A DNA stretch of 64,000 nt from Silvibacterium acidisoli (GCA_022870745.1 CP085323.1:1240001-1304000); one strand, 5' to 3'; counted from the stretch's first letter, positions 36,329 to 44,718 are shown. Program-made: numbers and translations. Notes: generated by a model from the letters alone, not told the origin.

Positions 36329-37522
36329 ATGACTACGACTTTGGAAACATCGGCAGCCCTGCCGGAACTGAGCAATAACGAGATTGCGCGCTACTCGCGC
36401 CACCTGATCCTGCCCGAAGTGGGACTCGAAGGCCAGCAGAAGCTGAAGGCTGCGAAAGTGCTCTGCGTAGGCACCGGCGGACTCGGCGCCCCTCTCACCT
36501 ACTACCTCGCCGCCGCAGGCATCGGCACCATCGGCCTCGTGGACTTCGACGTTGTGGACGAGAGCAACCTGCAGCGCCAGATCATCCACTCGACCAAGGA
36601 TGTGGGCCGCCCCAAGATCGACTCGGCTGCCGAAAAGCTCAAGGCGCTCAATCCTCACCTGAACATTGTGAAGTACGAGACGATGCTCACCAGCGCCAAC
36701 GCGCTCGAGATCATCAAGGGCTACGACGTGGTCGCCGACGGAACCGACAACTTCCAGACGCGCTATCTCGTCAACGATGCCTGCGTGCTGAGCGGAAACA
36801 TTCCGAACGCTTACGGCTCGATCTTCCGCTTCGAAGGCCAGGCCAGCGTCTTCGCGACCGAAGAGGGCCCCTGCTACCGCTGCCTCTACCCCGAACCGCC
36901 GCCGCCGGGACTCGTTCCCTCGTGCGCGGAGGGCGGCGTGCTCGGCATCCTGCCCGGACTGGTCGGCGTGATCCAGGCTACGGAAGTCATCAAGCTGATC
37001 CTTGGCAAGGGCGAACCGTTGATCGGCCGCCTGCTGCTGGTGGATTCGCTGAACATGAAGTTCCGCGAGCTGAAGCTGCGCAAGAACCCTGATTGCCCGG
37101 TCTGCGGCAAAAACCCGACCGTGACTGAGCTGATCGATTACGATCAGTTCTGCGGAATTACTCCTGAACCAAAGGCGGTGGAAGTGAACGGAACACAGGT
37201 ACAGAACGGCATACCGCAGATCTCTCCCAAGGATCTGAAGAAGAAGCTGGATGAAGGCGCTGACATCTTCGTGCTCGACGTACGCGAGCCGCACGAATAC
37301 CAGATCGCCAACCTCGGCGCAAAGCTGATTCCGCTGGGCGAGGTTGCCAACCGCTACGTCGAACTCGACAAGGATCGCGAGATCGTCGTGCACTGCAAGA
37401 TGGGCGGACGCAGCCAGAAGGCCGCCGAGTTCCTGCAGCAGCAGGGCTTCAAGGTGACGAACCTCGCCGGCGGCATCACCGCCTGGTCGAACGACGTCGA
37501 TCCGACGATTGCGAAGTACTAA
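36329..37522 (+). CDS. moeZ: MoeZ-type activating enzyme: ThiF/MoeB adenylyltransferase with rhodanese domain
   Basis: The 397-residue protein starts at ATG 36329; a TTG at 36293 is in frame but unlikely. The E1-like domain has GTGGLGAPLTYYLAAAG (nucleotide loop), DESNLQRQ, and zinc ligands CYRC and CPVC. SCAEGGVLG holds the conserved MoeB/Uba4 cysteine. The C-terminal rhodanese domain (about 290-397) has the persulfide Cys356 in VHCKMGGRS. It should adenylate the carrier C-terminus and deliver sulfur to make the thiocarboxylate. That requires a free Gly-Gly, so it acts after JAMM trimming. The 106-base gap before it carries no terminator. It may also serve MoaD in molybdopterin synthesis. 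Confidence 0.92.
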   Translation: MTTTLETSAALPELSNNEIARYSRHLILPEVGLEGQQKLKAAKVLCVGTGGLGAPLTYYLAAAGIGTIGLVDFDVVDESNLQRQIIHSTKDVGRPKIDSAAEKLKALNPHLNIVKYETMLTSANALEIIKGYDVVADGTDNFQTRYLVNDACVLSGNIPNAYGSIFRFEGQASVFATEEGPCYRCLYPEPPPPGLVPSCAEGGVLGILPGLVGVIQATEVIKLILGKGEPLIGRLLLVDSLNMKFRELKLRKNPDCPVCGKNPTVTELIDYDQFCGITPEPKAVEVNGTQVQNGIPQISPKDLKKKLDEGADIFVLDVREPHEYQIANLGAKLIPLGEVANRYVELDKDREIVVHCKMGGRSQKAAEFLQQQGFKVTNLAGGITAWSNDVDPTIAKY

Positions 37523-37536
37523 GCTGAAGCGTTGTT

Positions 37537-37570
37537 AAAGCGGTGCGTCTTATGACGCACCGCTTTTTAT
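37537..37570. terminator. Bidirectional terminator at the end of the cysM operon
   Basis: Perfect 13-base arms (37537-37549 and 37554-37566, AAAGCGGTGCGTC) have a four-base loop and are followed by a T-rich tract on the plus strand (TTTTTATTT). The stop codon of the convergent epimerase (37550) sits in the loop. It should end both transcripts. Confidence 0.9.
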
Positions 37571-38503
37571 TTGTCTCCATCGATGAACCAAATCTTCTGC
37601 AGCGTCTCTCCATCCGGCAAAACGGAATTTGAATCCAGCGTCCCGCATCCGCCCGGGAACCACGCGTCGGCTCTTCAGCACCAGTTCGGATTCTGTCCGC
37701 ATCAGGAACGTTCCGATTTCGAGCAACCAGGCCGGCGCTGGCAAGCCTATTGGGGCTCCCCACGCTTCCCTGAGAATGCGCATGAAATCACGGTTCGGCA
37801 GCGGATATGGCGATGCCAGGTTGACCGCTCCATTTATTTCCTCATGAGCGATCAGCCATTCGACCGCGCGCACGAAGTCTTCCTCGTGTATCCAGGAAAC
37901 ATATTGGCTGCCTGCCCCCATGGGTCCACCAAGCCCGTAACGAACCAGGCTCGATAGCACCGAGAAGATACCATCACGATCGGGGCTGAGAGTGAGTGCG
38001 CTCCGCAATGCAACCTTTCGAGTGCGCGGCATCTGCGTGTTGAAAAACTCGGACTCCCAATCCCTCGCGACCCTGATCGAGAAGTTCCAGGTCTCAGGCG
38101 CACCCGGCTCTCCGCCTCCCATCTCTCCAGTAGCTTCATCCATGTCGCGATCGAAAGCGTGACGATAAATGGTAGCCGTGCTCGCATTGAGCCAGACGAG
38201 CGGCGGATGACGCAGCGAACCGACGACCTGGTTCAGCAAACGCGTGGAGAGAATGCGCGAATCGTAGATCTCACGGCGATTCGCTTCATCGTAGCGGCAG
38301 TTCACACTGCGACCGATGAGGTTTATGCATACATCTGCTCGTTCCAACACATCGCCAGCCGTTGCTGCATTCCATCGCAACACGCTCCACGGTGCAGGCT
38401 TCACGCTTCGACTCAGAACAATGACGTCATGATTCTGCGCGTGGAAATGACGTGCGAGTATCTGCCCGACCTGTCCGCTGCCTCCCGGAATAACGATGCG
38501 CAT
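37550..38503 (-). CDS. TIGR01777 family sugar-nucleotide epimerase-like protein
   Basis: The 317-residue extended short-chain dehydrogenase has the NAD(P) loop GGSGQVGQILARHF at the N-terminus, NLIGRSVNCRYDEANRREI and the C-terminal DUF1731 helix (DFMRILREAWGAPIGLPAP). YRHAF occupies the place of the usual YGxxxK catalytic pair, so catalysis may differ or be lost, as seen in some members. The substrate is unknown. It is the last gene of a three-gene operon, starting two bases after the TetR regulator. Confidence 0.88.
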   Translation of the reverse strand: MRIVIPGGSGQVGQILARHFHAQNHDVIVLSRSVKPAPWSVLRWNAATAGDVLERADVCINLIGRSVNCRYDEANRREIYDSRILSTRLLNQVVGSLRHPPLVWLNASTATIYRHAFDRDMDEATGEMGGGEPGAPETWNFSIRVARDWESEFFNTQMPRTRKVALRSALTLSPDRDGIFSVLSSLVRYGLGGPMGAGSQYVSWIHEEDFVRAVEWLIAHEEINGAVNLASPYPLPNRDFMRILREAWGAPIGLPAPAWLLEIGTFLMRTESELVLKSRRVVPGRMRDAGFKFRFAGWRDAAEDLVHRWRQIKSGAS

Positions 38504-38505
38504 GG

Positions 38506-39180
38506 CTAGACCTTCTCCTCGTAGACCGCATCCAGCAGATCAGCCGCCAGTTTGTGCATCGGACGCAGAAACGGCAGCCCTGCGAGCTTCAGCGTAAGCA
38601 GCAGCATCTTCAGCGTCTGGTCGAAGAGCAGCTTTGTTCTGCGCTGCTCGTGCGAGTGATCGTAGACCCAGAAGAGAATCAATCCCATCTGGTACAGCCA
38701 TAACAGGCGCGGCAGGTAAGGACTGATGCGCGGAGGCAGCTTCACCTTCGACTCGGCTACAGCGCGTGCGAAGAAGCCGATATCCTCATCTCGAATCGCG
38801 GCCGTGTCTTTACTGAAAGGCGACAGCGGGTGTTCCGGATCCGCGTGCGCTGACAATGCGCTCATCAGCCTGCGGTTTGGAGCGAAGTATTCGAACTTGT
38901 AAGCGATCACGCCGCGCAGACGGCTTTCCGGCGTGCGCGCATTATCGAGAATCTCCTCAATCTTCGGAGCCATCTCTCTTTGCGCCCGCTCATAAAAAGC
39001 CATCACGATGGCTTCCTTCGAATCGAAGTAGTAATAAGCCGCACCGACCGCAACTCCAGCCTCGGTAGCGATCTCGCGCATCGTCGCCCGCTCGAAGCCG
39101 TGCTGCTGGAAAGTACGCAGCGCGGCTTCGAGGATGCGGGCTCGTGTTTCTTCCGACTTCTTAATCTTCTCCGGGCTCAT
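38506..39180 (-). CDS. TetR/AcrR family transcriptional regulator
   Basis: The 224-residue protein has the TetR helix-turn-helix at residues 10-58 (ARILEAALRTFQQHGFERAT, then EIATEAGVAVGAAYYYFDSKE) and a helical ligand-binding domain. It is sandwiched between a membrane protein gene (3 bases upstream) and the epimerase-like gene (2 bases downstream), so it should control its own operon. Two near-identical 16-bp palindromes upstream of the first gene (39575-39590, 39628-39643) are its probable operators. The inducer is unknown. Confidence 0.93.
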   Translation of the reverse strand: MSPEKIKKSEETRARILEAALRTFQQHGFERATMREIATEAGVAVGAAYYYFDSKEAIVMAFYERAQREMAPKIEEILDNARTPESRLRGVIAYKFEYFAPNRRLMSALSAHADPEHPLSPFSKDTAAIRDEDIGFFARAVAESKVKLPPRISPYLPRLLWLYQMGLILFWVYDHSHEQRRTKLLFDQTLKMLLLTLKLAGLPFLRPMHKLAADLLDAVYEEKV

Positions 39181-39183
39181 GGG

Positions 39184-39552
39184 CTAGACCAGCACTCCTG
39201 CATGTGCGGGACCACTTGCACGGCGACGCATCCTTGCCAACACAAACATGTTGAAGAAGTGCATGGCTCCAAGAATCAGCAGGACAACGCCGATCTTCGT
39301 ACTCTCAAGCTCGATACCCTCTCGCAATGTGGCGAGCGCGCTTGTAGTCTTCAACGCCAGCGCAATGTAGCCGACGTTGACCAAATAAAAGCCGACCACC
39401 AGCAGGTGGTTCACAGAGTCCGCAAGCTCCTCGTTGCCGCGGAAGGCGTCCAGCAGAAAAACGCGGCCACTGCGGTAGAGAGTGCGAGCGACCCACATGG
39501 TGAGAGAAATACTGATGGCGAGATAACTGAAGTAACAGAGTGCGATCGGCAT
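39184..39552 (-). CDS. Small integral membrane protein, first gene of the TetR operon
   Basis: The 122-residue product is mostly hydrophobic, with about three membrane helices (near 1-20, 47-68 and 85-105), ending in a basic tail (ARMRRRASGPAHAGV). The helices are separated by the short polar loop DAFRGNEELADSVNHL. I do not recognise a functional family. It lies directly behind the two putative TetR operators and is translated just before the regulator, so it is likely a regulated target. Function unknown. Confidence 0.8.
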   Translation of the reverse strand: MPIALCYFSYLAISISLTMWVARTLYRSGRVFLLDAFRGNEELADSVNHLLVVGFYLVNVGYIALALKTTSALATLREGIELESTKIGVVLLILGAMHFFNMFVLARMRRRASGPAHAGVLV

Positions 39553-39574
39553 GATTTTCTCCTGGGCAGACTAT

Positions 39575-39590
39575 TTTGAACGCGTTCAAA
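39575..39590. promoter_or_regulatory. Putative TetR operator, proximal copy
   Basis: TTTGAACGCGTTCAAA is a perfect 16-bp palindrome, 22 bases upstream of the first gene of the TetR operon. Size and symmetry fit TetR-family operators. A second copy lies 53 bases further upstream, five helical turns away. Confidence 0.7.
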
Positions 39591-39627
39591 TAAAACATAG
39601 ACCCGAGTAAAGATCGCGTCAAGCATT

Positions 39628-39643
39628 TTTGAACCCGTTCAAA
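39628..39643. promoter_or_regulatory. Putative TetR operator, distal copy
   Basis: TTTGAACCCGTTCAAA repeats the proximal site with one central change, keeping both TTTGAAC/GTTCAAA arms. It lies between the divergent TetR operon and the PIN-TRAM gene (start 39757), so it might influence either. Confidence 0.68.
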
Positions 39644-39756
39644 TTCTCTTTCGATAGAGCTCGATTGCCGTCATGTCGACGAATGGCAGGAAATCTTTGC
39701 CGCCTGTTCCCACGGATGCGTATACTTCCGGATGCTAAAGAGGTTGGGTCCCAAAT

Positions 39757-40770
39757 ATGGATCTGGTACTGGTACGTATTATTTTTTTTCTGGTGCTGTG
39801 CACGGCCTGTTCCCTGCTGCGTCCTTTCGGCCTGAACCTGTGGCTTTCGGCATTGCTGGGTGCGGTTGCATCGGCCCTTGTGGTGGTCTTTGAACTGCGC
39901 GTGCGCGCGTTAAGCCTGAAACGGCTGATCGGTGCGGTAGCAGGCAGCATTCTCGGAATTTTTGGAGCCTTCCTGATCTCGCTGGTTCTGCGCGGCAGCC
40001 TGCCCGCGGGCCAGACCCTTAGCCTGCTGCAGATCTTTGTGCTCCTGCTTATGTTCTATGTCGGTCTGCTTGTGGGCACGAGCAAGGGCGACCTGCTAAA
40101 CCTGGCGGCGCTTGGCGATCTCTTTAGTACAGAACGCAGCAGCTCGCGGCGCCATGTGAAAATCCTCGATACCAGCGCCATCATCGACGGACGCATCGCG
40201 GACATGGCGGAGACAGGCTTTCTCGATGGAGCCCTCGTCATTCCCGAATTTGTTCTGCGTGAGTTACAAATGGTTGCCGATTCGCAGGATGGCTCCAAAC
40301 GCCAGCGAGGACGTCGCGGGCTCGACGTTTTGCAGCGCATGCAGAGCAACGCCCTGCTGACTATTCAGATCGTGGCAAACGATTATGAGAATATACGCGA
40401 GGTCGACCTGAAGCTGATCGAGCTTGCGAAGGAGATGGATGCGAAGATCGTCACCAACGATTTCAACCTCAACAAGGTTGCGCACCTCCATGATGTCGAG
40501 GTGCTGAACATTAACGACCTTGCCAATGCACTAAAGCCGGTCGTGCTGCCCGGCGAGAAAATGCAGATCGTCATCCTGAAGGAGGGCAAGGAATCGAACC
40601 AGGGGGTGGGGTATCTCGACGACGGCACCATGGTGGTGGTCGATCACGCGCGCCGGCTTATTGGCCGATCCGTCGAGATTTGTGTCACTTCCGTCCTGCA
40701 AACCGCTTCAGGAAAAATGATCTTCGGCAAGGTCGAGGAGAGCGTTCGCGGCATGGAAATCGCCAAGTAA
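39757..40770 (+). CDS. PIN/TRAM domain membrane protein (YacL-like)
   Basis: The 337-residue protein has four predicted membrane helices in the first 115 residues, then a PIN nuclease domain (about 145-275) with acidic residues in ILDTSAIIDGR, IPEFVLRELQ and IVTNDFNLNKVA. A TRAM domain (about 280-335, GVGYLDDGTMVVVDHAR) closes it. This matches the YacL-type membrane PIN-TRAM proteins, predicted RNases or RNA-binding proteins of unclear target. It starts from ATG 39757 with AGAGGTTGGG upstream. The next gene, a desaturase, begins 98 bases later. Confidence 0.9.
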   Translation: MDLVLVRIIFFLVLCTACSLLRPFGLNLWLSALLGAVASALVVVFELRVRALSLKRLIGAVAGSILGIFGAFLISLVLRGSLPAGQTLSLLQIFVLLLMFYVGLLVGTSKGDLLNLAALGDLFSTERSSSRRHVKILDTSAIIDGRIADMAETGFLDGALVIPEFVLRELQMVADSQDGSKRQRGRRGLDVLQRMQSNALLTIQIVANDYENIREVDLKLIELAKEMDAKIVTNDFNLNKVAHLHDVEVLNINDLANALKPVVLPGEKMQIVILKEGKESNQGVGYLDDGTMVVVDHARRLIGRSVEICVTSVLQTASGKMIFGKVEESVRGMEIAK

Positions 40771-40868
40771 AAGCGGTATTACTGAAGTCTTACAGATACC
40801 AGGGACGCAGAATTGTTAAGGTGGAAAGGGTTCTTCCCAAATTCTGCAAAGCTCACTGGTTCCGAACG

Positions 40869-41759
40869 ATGTCTACGCTGGCCACTCCCCAAATCGAAAA
40901 CCTCGCATCCGACTCCCAGACATTGCAACAAAGCAGGTCGCAGCACTTCCACTGGTTCCTGGCCTTCTGGCTGGTGATCTTTCACGCCGGAGCCATCGCC
41001 GCGCTGTTCTTCTTCAGCTGGCAGGCACTCGCGGTAACCGCGATCCTATGGGTGCTGGCACAAAACGTCGGCATTGCGATGAGCTATCACCGCCAGCTTA
41101 CGCATCGCGGCTTCACGACTCCGAAGTGGGTCGAGCATCTCATGGCGGTCTGCGCCACGCTCGCACTGCAGGGCGGTCCGATCTTCTGGGTGGCGATTCA
41201 CCGGCTTCATCATCAGCTGACGGACAAGCCAGGCGACCCGCACTCTCCGCGTGACGGCAAGTGGTGGTCGCACATGGGCTGGATGCTGCAGGGCTCGCTG
41301 CATAACCACAACAAGCTGCTGAACCGCTACGTACCCGACCTGATGCGCGACCCGTTCTATAAGTGGCTGAGCCGTTTTCACTGGGTTCCGCTTACGCTGG
41401 TGGGTATCGGCCTGCTTTTCGCGGGCGGATGGCCGTGGGTTTTGTGGGGCGTGTTCTTCCGCGTGACCATGGGACTGCATGTGACCTGGCTGGTAAACTC
41501 GGCGACTCACATCTGGGGGTCGCGCCGCTTCAACACTCACGATGACTCGCGCAACAGCTGGTGGGTCGCATTGCTCTCGGGCGGCGAGGGCTGGCACAAC
41601 AATCACCATGCGCATCCCGTCTCGGCCAGCCACGGTATGGCCTGGTATGAGCTGGACTTCAACTACTGGCTCATCCGCGGACTTGGACTGGTGGGTCTCG
41701 CCAGGCGCATCAAGGTGCTCGGGCCCGATGGCGGTCCGGCGCGCATCCTGCACCCGTAA
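40869..41759 (+). CDS. Acyl-CoA/acyl-lipid delta-9 type fatty acid desaturase
   Basis: The 296-residue membrane enzyme has the three di-iron histidine boxes: H74-RQLT-H79, H111-RL-H114-H115 and H243-NN-H246-H247, in the spacing of stearoyl-CoA desaturase relatives. Hydrophobic stretches around residues 30-70 and 175-210 form the four membrane helices. It introduces a double bond into membrane acyl chains with oxygen and reductant. The start at 40869 is chosen over the open frame to 40680, which overlaps the PIN-TRAM gene end and has no family match. The flavoprotein gene follows after 19 bases. Confidence 0.93.
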   Translation: MSTLATPQIENLASDSQTLQQSRSQHFHWFLAFWLVIFHAGAIAALFFFSWQALAVTAILWVLAQNVGIAMSYHRQLTHRGFTTPKWVEHLMAVCATLALQGGPIFWVAIHRLHHQLTDKPGDPHSPRDGKWWSHMGWMLQGSLHNHNKLLNRYVPDLMRDPFYKWLSRFHWVPLTLVGIGLLFAGGWPWVLWGVFFRVTMGLHVTWLVNSATHIWGSRRFNTHDDSRNSWWVALLSGGEGWHNNHHAHPVSASHGMAWYELDFNYWLIRGLGLVGLARRIKVLGPDGGPARILHP

Positions 41760-41778
41760 CGCCTCTACACTGTAGAGA

Positions 41779-42948
41779 GTGACTGAAGCAGAATCGCAAT
41801 CAAACTGGGACGTTATTGTTCTGGGTGCGGGGGCGGCCGGGTTAATGTGCGCCATCGAGGCGGGCAGACGCGGACGCCGTGTGCTCGTGCTCGATCACGC
41901 CGAGCGCCCGGGCAAGAAGATCCTCATCTCGGGCGGAGGCCGGTGCAACTTCACCAACCGGCACTGCAAGCCGGAAAACTTTCTCTCCACGAATCCGCAC
42001 TTCGCCAAGTCGGCGCTTGCCCGTTACACGCCGTCGAATTTTCTCGCACTGGTCGAAAAGCACGGTATTGCCTGGCACGAGAAGAAACTCGGCCAGCTAT
42101 TCTGCGATCGCTCCGCGCAGGAGATTCTCACCATGCTGCTCACCGAAGCGGCCGAGGCCGGCGTTACGATCCGCTGCAACATGAAGGTGCTCGGCGTGCG
42201 CCGTACCGATGCCTTCGAGATCGATTGTGAGACAGCATCTTTCCGCTCAGCCTCGCTGGTTGTGGCCACCGGTGGCCTGTCAATTCCCAAGATGGGAGCA
42301 ACCAGCCTCGGATACGACATCGCACAACAATTCGGAATCGGGGTGATCGAACCGCGCCCTGCGCTGGTGCCACTGGTCTTCGGCCGCGAGGAAAGCGACC
42401 GCTTCTGCGATCTGAGCGGCGTCTCTACCGATGTCATCGCTTCGATCGGCCCCCGCAAATTCTCCGAAAGGATGCTGGTGACGCATCGCGGGATGAGCGG
42501 ACCGGCGATCCTGCAGATCTCTTCCTACTGGAACGGCACTGGGCCAGTCACCCTCGACATGGCTCCGGGACAAAAGCTGGCCGCCATGGCCCAGGAACGG
42601 CGCGACGAGAGAACATTACTAGGCAAACTACGCCTGGTGCTCCCTCATCGGCTTCTTGACCGGCTTTTGGAGCTCGATCCGCCATCCGGCTGGTCGAACC
42701 AGGCGCTCGAGGACTGGGAGCGGCGGTGGCACAGCTGGAAAATCGTCCCCGAGACCACCGAAGGCTTTGCAAAGGCGGAGGTGACAGCCGGAGGGGTCGA
42801 TACAGCATTTCTTTCGGCAAAGACCATGGAAAGCCGTGTTCCGGGCCTGTTTTTCATCGGCGAGGTCGTGGATGTAACCGGTCACCTGGGCGGATTCAAC
42901 TTCCAGTGGGCCTGGGCTTCCGGGGCCGCGGCCGGGCGAGCGGTCTAA
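41779..42948 (+). CDS. BaiN/HI0933 family NAD(P)/FAD-dependent oxidoreductase
   Basis: The 389-residue flavoprotein has a dinucleotide-binding fold at the start (VIVLGAGAAGLMCAIEAGRRG), the family's ILISGGGRCNFTN segment, VVATGGLSIPKMGATSLGYD, and the C-terminal GLFFIGEVVDVTGHLGGFN loop that closes on FAD. Family members are usually annotated as putative reductases of unknown substrate. It begins at GTG 41779, 19 bases after the desaturase stop, and is probably co-transcribed with it. It is cytoplasmic. Confidence 0.9.
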   Translation: MTEAESQSNWDVIVLGAGAAGLMCAIEAGRRGRRVLVLDHAERPGKKILISGGGRCNFTNRHCKPENFLSTNPHFAKSALARYTPSNFLALVEKHGIAWHEKKLGQLFCDRSAQEILTMLLTEAAEAGVTIRCNMKVLGVRRTDAFEIDCETASFRSASLVVATGGLSIPKMGATSLGYDIAQQFGIGVIEPRPALVPLVFGREESDRFCDLSGVSTDVIASIGPRKFSERMLVTHRGMSGPAILQISSYWNGTGPVTLDMAPGQKLAAMAQERRDERTLLGKLRLVLPHRLLDRLLELDPPSGWSNQALEDWERRWHSWKIVPETTEGFAKAEVTAGGVDTAFLSAKTMESRVPGLFFIGEVVDVTGHLGGFNFQWAWASGAAAGRAV

Positions 42949-43024
42949 TTTCCGGGCCGAAACCGGTTCTAACCCGCTATCGCACAGTAAAATGGAAGGG
43001 TAAGAATTCTTTGGAAGCGAACTC

Positions 43025-43957
43025 ATGCCGACGCAATCTGAAAATGCTTTAACTGCAAAACTCACTGGCGCTGCCCGCGAGGCGGGACTGATCGTGCTCT
43101 CGACTGAAGCCGGAACAGACTTCAGCAACAAGCCCACTGCGAAATTCCGGCTTGCACTCACAGCGGATGCCCCAGCCGAGCGCGTTCTTCAGCTCGAACT
43201 CAGCGATTCCTTCGACTTTCAAAAGCCGGAGCTTGTTGCGGAGATGACCGCATTCCTGCGTGAGACCGCCCGGCGCCTGCAGAATCCGCGCCCCGATGTG
43301 TATGTTTCGCTGGAAGGCCTGCCGATCTCCTATCAGGGCTTCGCATGGCCGTTCCATCGCTCAACCTCGGGCGCCGATACGTACATCGTTCACGGAACGC
43401 TGAATCTGGAAGACGGCCAAGCCTCGACGCTCCATGCGAAGGTCTCGGCCAGCATGACGGTAACCTTTGCCGAGATCGTGCCCGCTCCGGAACAACCCTA
43501 TGCGGAGACCTTCATCTACAACGCGATCCGCAAAACCCTGGACCAGGGACAGCTTGAACTGCTCAAGAGCGGCAACCGCCAGCCGGTTCCGGTGACCACG
43601 CGTTACTACTCGCGCTGGCAGAAAAAGTTTGTCTTTACGGATACGACCGAAGAGAGCCGGATGGATTATCTGGCGATGAAGGTCTACTGGCTTTCCGGCG
43701 TGCTGGGCGGTAAGCAACCGGTATGGATCGCCGATCCGCGCGACGCACAATATCTGAACTGCACTCCGGAAGACTTGCTTAAGTCGGCGAACGATCTGGC
43801 GCGGCAGGGTGCGATTCAGCTTAACGGCGACGCAGCCTCTGCAACCGATCTGCTGCTGGGTCACGCCGAGTACTACCAGACGAAAATGGCCGCGGCGCTG
43901 GCAGCGACCAAGCCCACCTTCAACGAAGACATGCGGCAGGGCCACACCAACATGTAG
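43025..43957 (+). CDS. Hypothetical protein, 310 residues
   Basis: I do not recognise a family. The sequence lacks signal and membrane segments, so it is probably cytoplasmic. An N-terminal half rich in alternating strands (AKFRLALTADAPAERVLQLE, DVYVSLEGLPISYQGFAWP) is followed by ADTYIVHGTLNLEDGQ and a central region TFIYNAIRKTLDQGQLELL. The C-terminal part has TTRYYSRWQKKFVFTDTTEE and a helical end (LLLGHAEYYQTKMAAALAA). Coding is supported by length, codon pattern and orderly position after the flavoprotein. Function unknown. Confidence 0.7.
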   Translation: MPTQSENALTAKLTGAAREAGLIVLSTEAGTDFSNKPTAKFRLALTADAPAERVLQLELSDSFDFQKPELVAEMTAFLRETARRLQNPRPDVYVSLEGLPISYQGFAWPFHRSTSGADTYIVHGTLNLEDGQASTLHAKVSASMTVTFAEIVPAPEQPYAETFIYNAIRKTLDQGQLELLKSGNRQPVPVTTRYYSRWQKKFVFTDTTEESRMDYLAMKVYWLSGVLGGKQPVWIADPRDAQYLNCTPEDLLKSANDLARQGAIQLNGDAASATDLLLGHAEYYQTKMAAALAATKPTFNEDMRQGHTNM

Positions 43958-43964
43958 TCCCACT

Positions 43965-43992
43965 GGCACCCACCGCTCTCGCGGTGGGTGCC
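43965..43992. terminator. Hairpin between convergent genes at 43957 and 44000
   Basis: A perfect 12-bp stem (GGCACCCACCGC at 43965-43976, complement 43981-43992) with a TCTC loop fits between two convergent stops. No T run follows on either strand, so it could be a rho-independent-like pause site or merely a stable barrier. Confidence 0.6.
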
Positions 43993-43999
43993 GGAATAC

Positions 44000-44410
44000 C
44001 TACTTCGTAATCTTCGATCCACAAATACTGCAGAAATTGGCATCGGCGTTGATAGTCGATCCACAGGCGGGGCACGCCCTCGAGTAGACAGCAACCGCCG
44101 GTGTCACAGTACCCATCTGCGCCGCGATGTAGGCGGCCAGTTGCGCGTTATATTCGCGAACGCGCTCGGGCATGAAGAATGCTTCGATCATCGATACCAG
44201 CGTAGGAAGCCCCGTCCAGAAAAAGCAGCAGTAGAGAATGCCAAGGCCGGTGCGGCGCAGGTAAAAGTGATGCGCTCCAAACGTACCGAGAAAAAGGGCA
44301 AAGAGAACACCAACAACTTCGTCTTTCTGCCAGGCAGACATCTGAGCCTGAAAGGCCGCCCGTTGCTGGTCGTTCCAGCCTGCTGCAAGAAGCGGGGTCG
44401 TCGCAATCAT
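44000..44410 (-). CDS. TM2 domain protein with C-terminal zinc ribbon
   Basis: The 136-residue protein has a TM2 domain (about 30-85: VVGVLFALFLGTFGAHHFYL, then RRTGLGILYCCFFWTGLPTLVSMIEAFF) with two membrane helices and the family GAHHFYLRR turn. A double-CxxC zinc ribbon closes the protein (CPACGSTINADANFCSICGSK). In many TM2 proteins the ribbon is at the N-terminus, so this order is reversed. Function unknown; likely a small inner-membrane protein. It is convergent with the 310-residue protein. Confidence 0.87.
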   Translation of the reverse strand: MIATTPLLAAGWNDQQRAAFQAQMSAWQKDEVVGVLFALFLGTFGAHHFYLRRTGLGILYCCFFWTGLPTLVSMIEAFFMPERVREYNAQLAAYIAAQMGTVTPAVAVYSRACPACGSTINADANFCSICGSKITK

Positions 44411-44502
44411 CGGAACTCCTTTCTGAGTTGCGGTACAGGAAGCATACGTGTTTCCTGAGGAATTGGTTCCGGAATTCAGTTAGGCTTCAAGGCAGCGAAG
44501 GC

Positions 44503-44718
44503 ATGATGAATTTCTTCTCGAGCAGCCTGATCGGTTTTTTCTTCGGTGTTTTCTTCGGGGCCGGCTGCGCCCTGGCGGTGATGTATGCGATCTACTCTGG
44601 CGGATATCGTCGAGGTATAACTGATTCGCTTCGTCCGGAGAAATCGGACCTCTATCGCCGCTGGCTGCCGCATGCGGAAAAACAACTGGCGAAAGAACGA
44701 AACAAAGCAGGCAAGTGA
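44503..44718 (+). CDS. Small membrane protein, 71 residues
   Basis: The likely start is one of two adjacent ATGs (44503 or 44506), with GAAGG upstream; the frame is open from TTG 44428. The product has one strong hydrophobic segment (SSSLIGFFFGVFFGAGCALAV, about residues 7-30) and a basic, hydrophilic C-terminus (RRWLPHAEKQLAKERNKAGK). No family recognised. It is divergent from the TM2 gene and 139 bases before the next gene. Coding is likely but not certain. Confidence 0.5.
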   Translation: MMNFFSSSLIGFFFGVFFGAGCALAVMYAIYSGGYRRGITDSLRPEKSDLYRRWLPHAEKQLAKERNKAGK

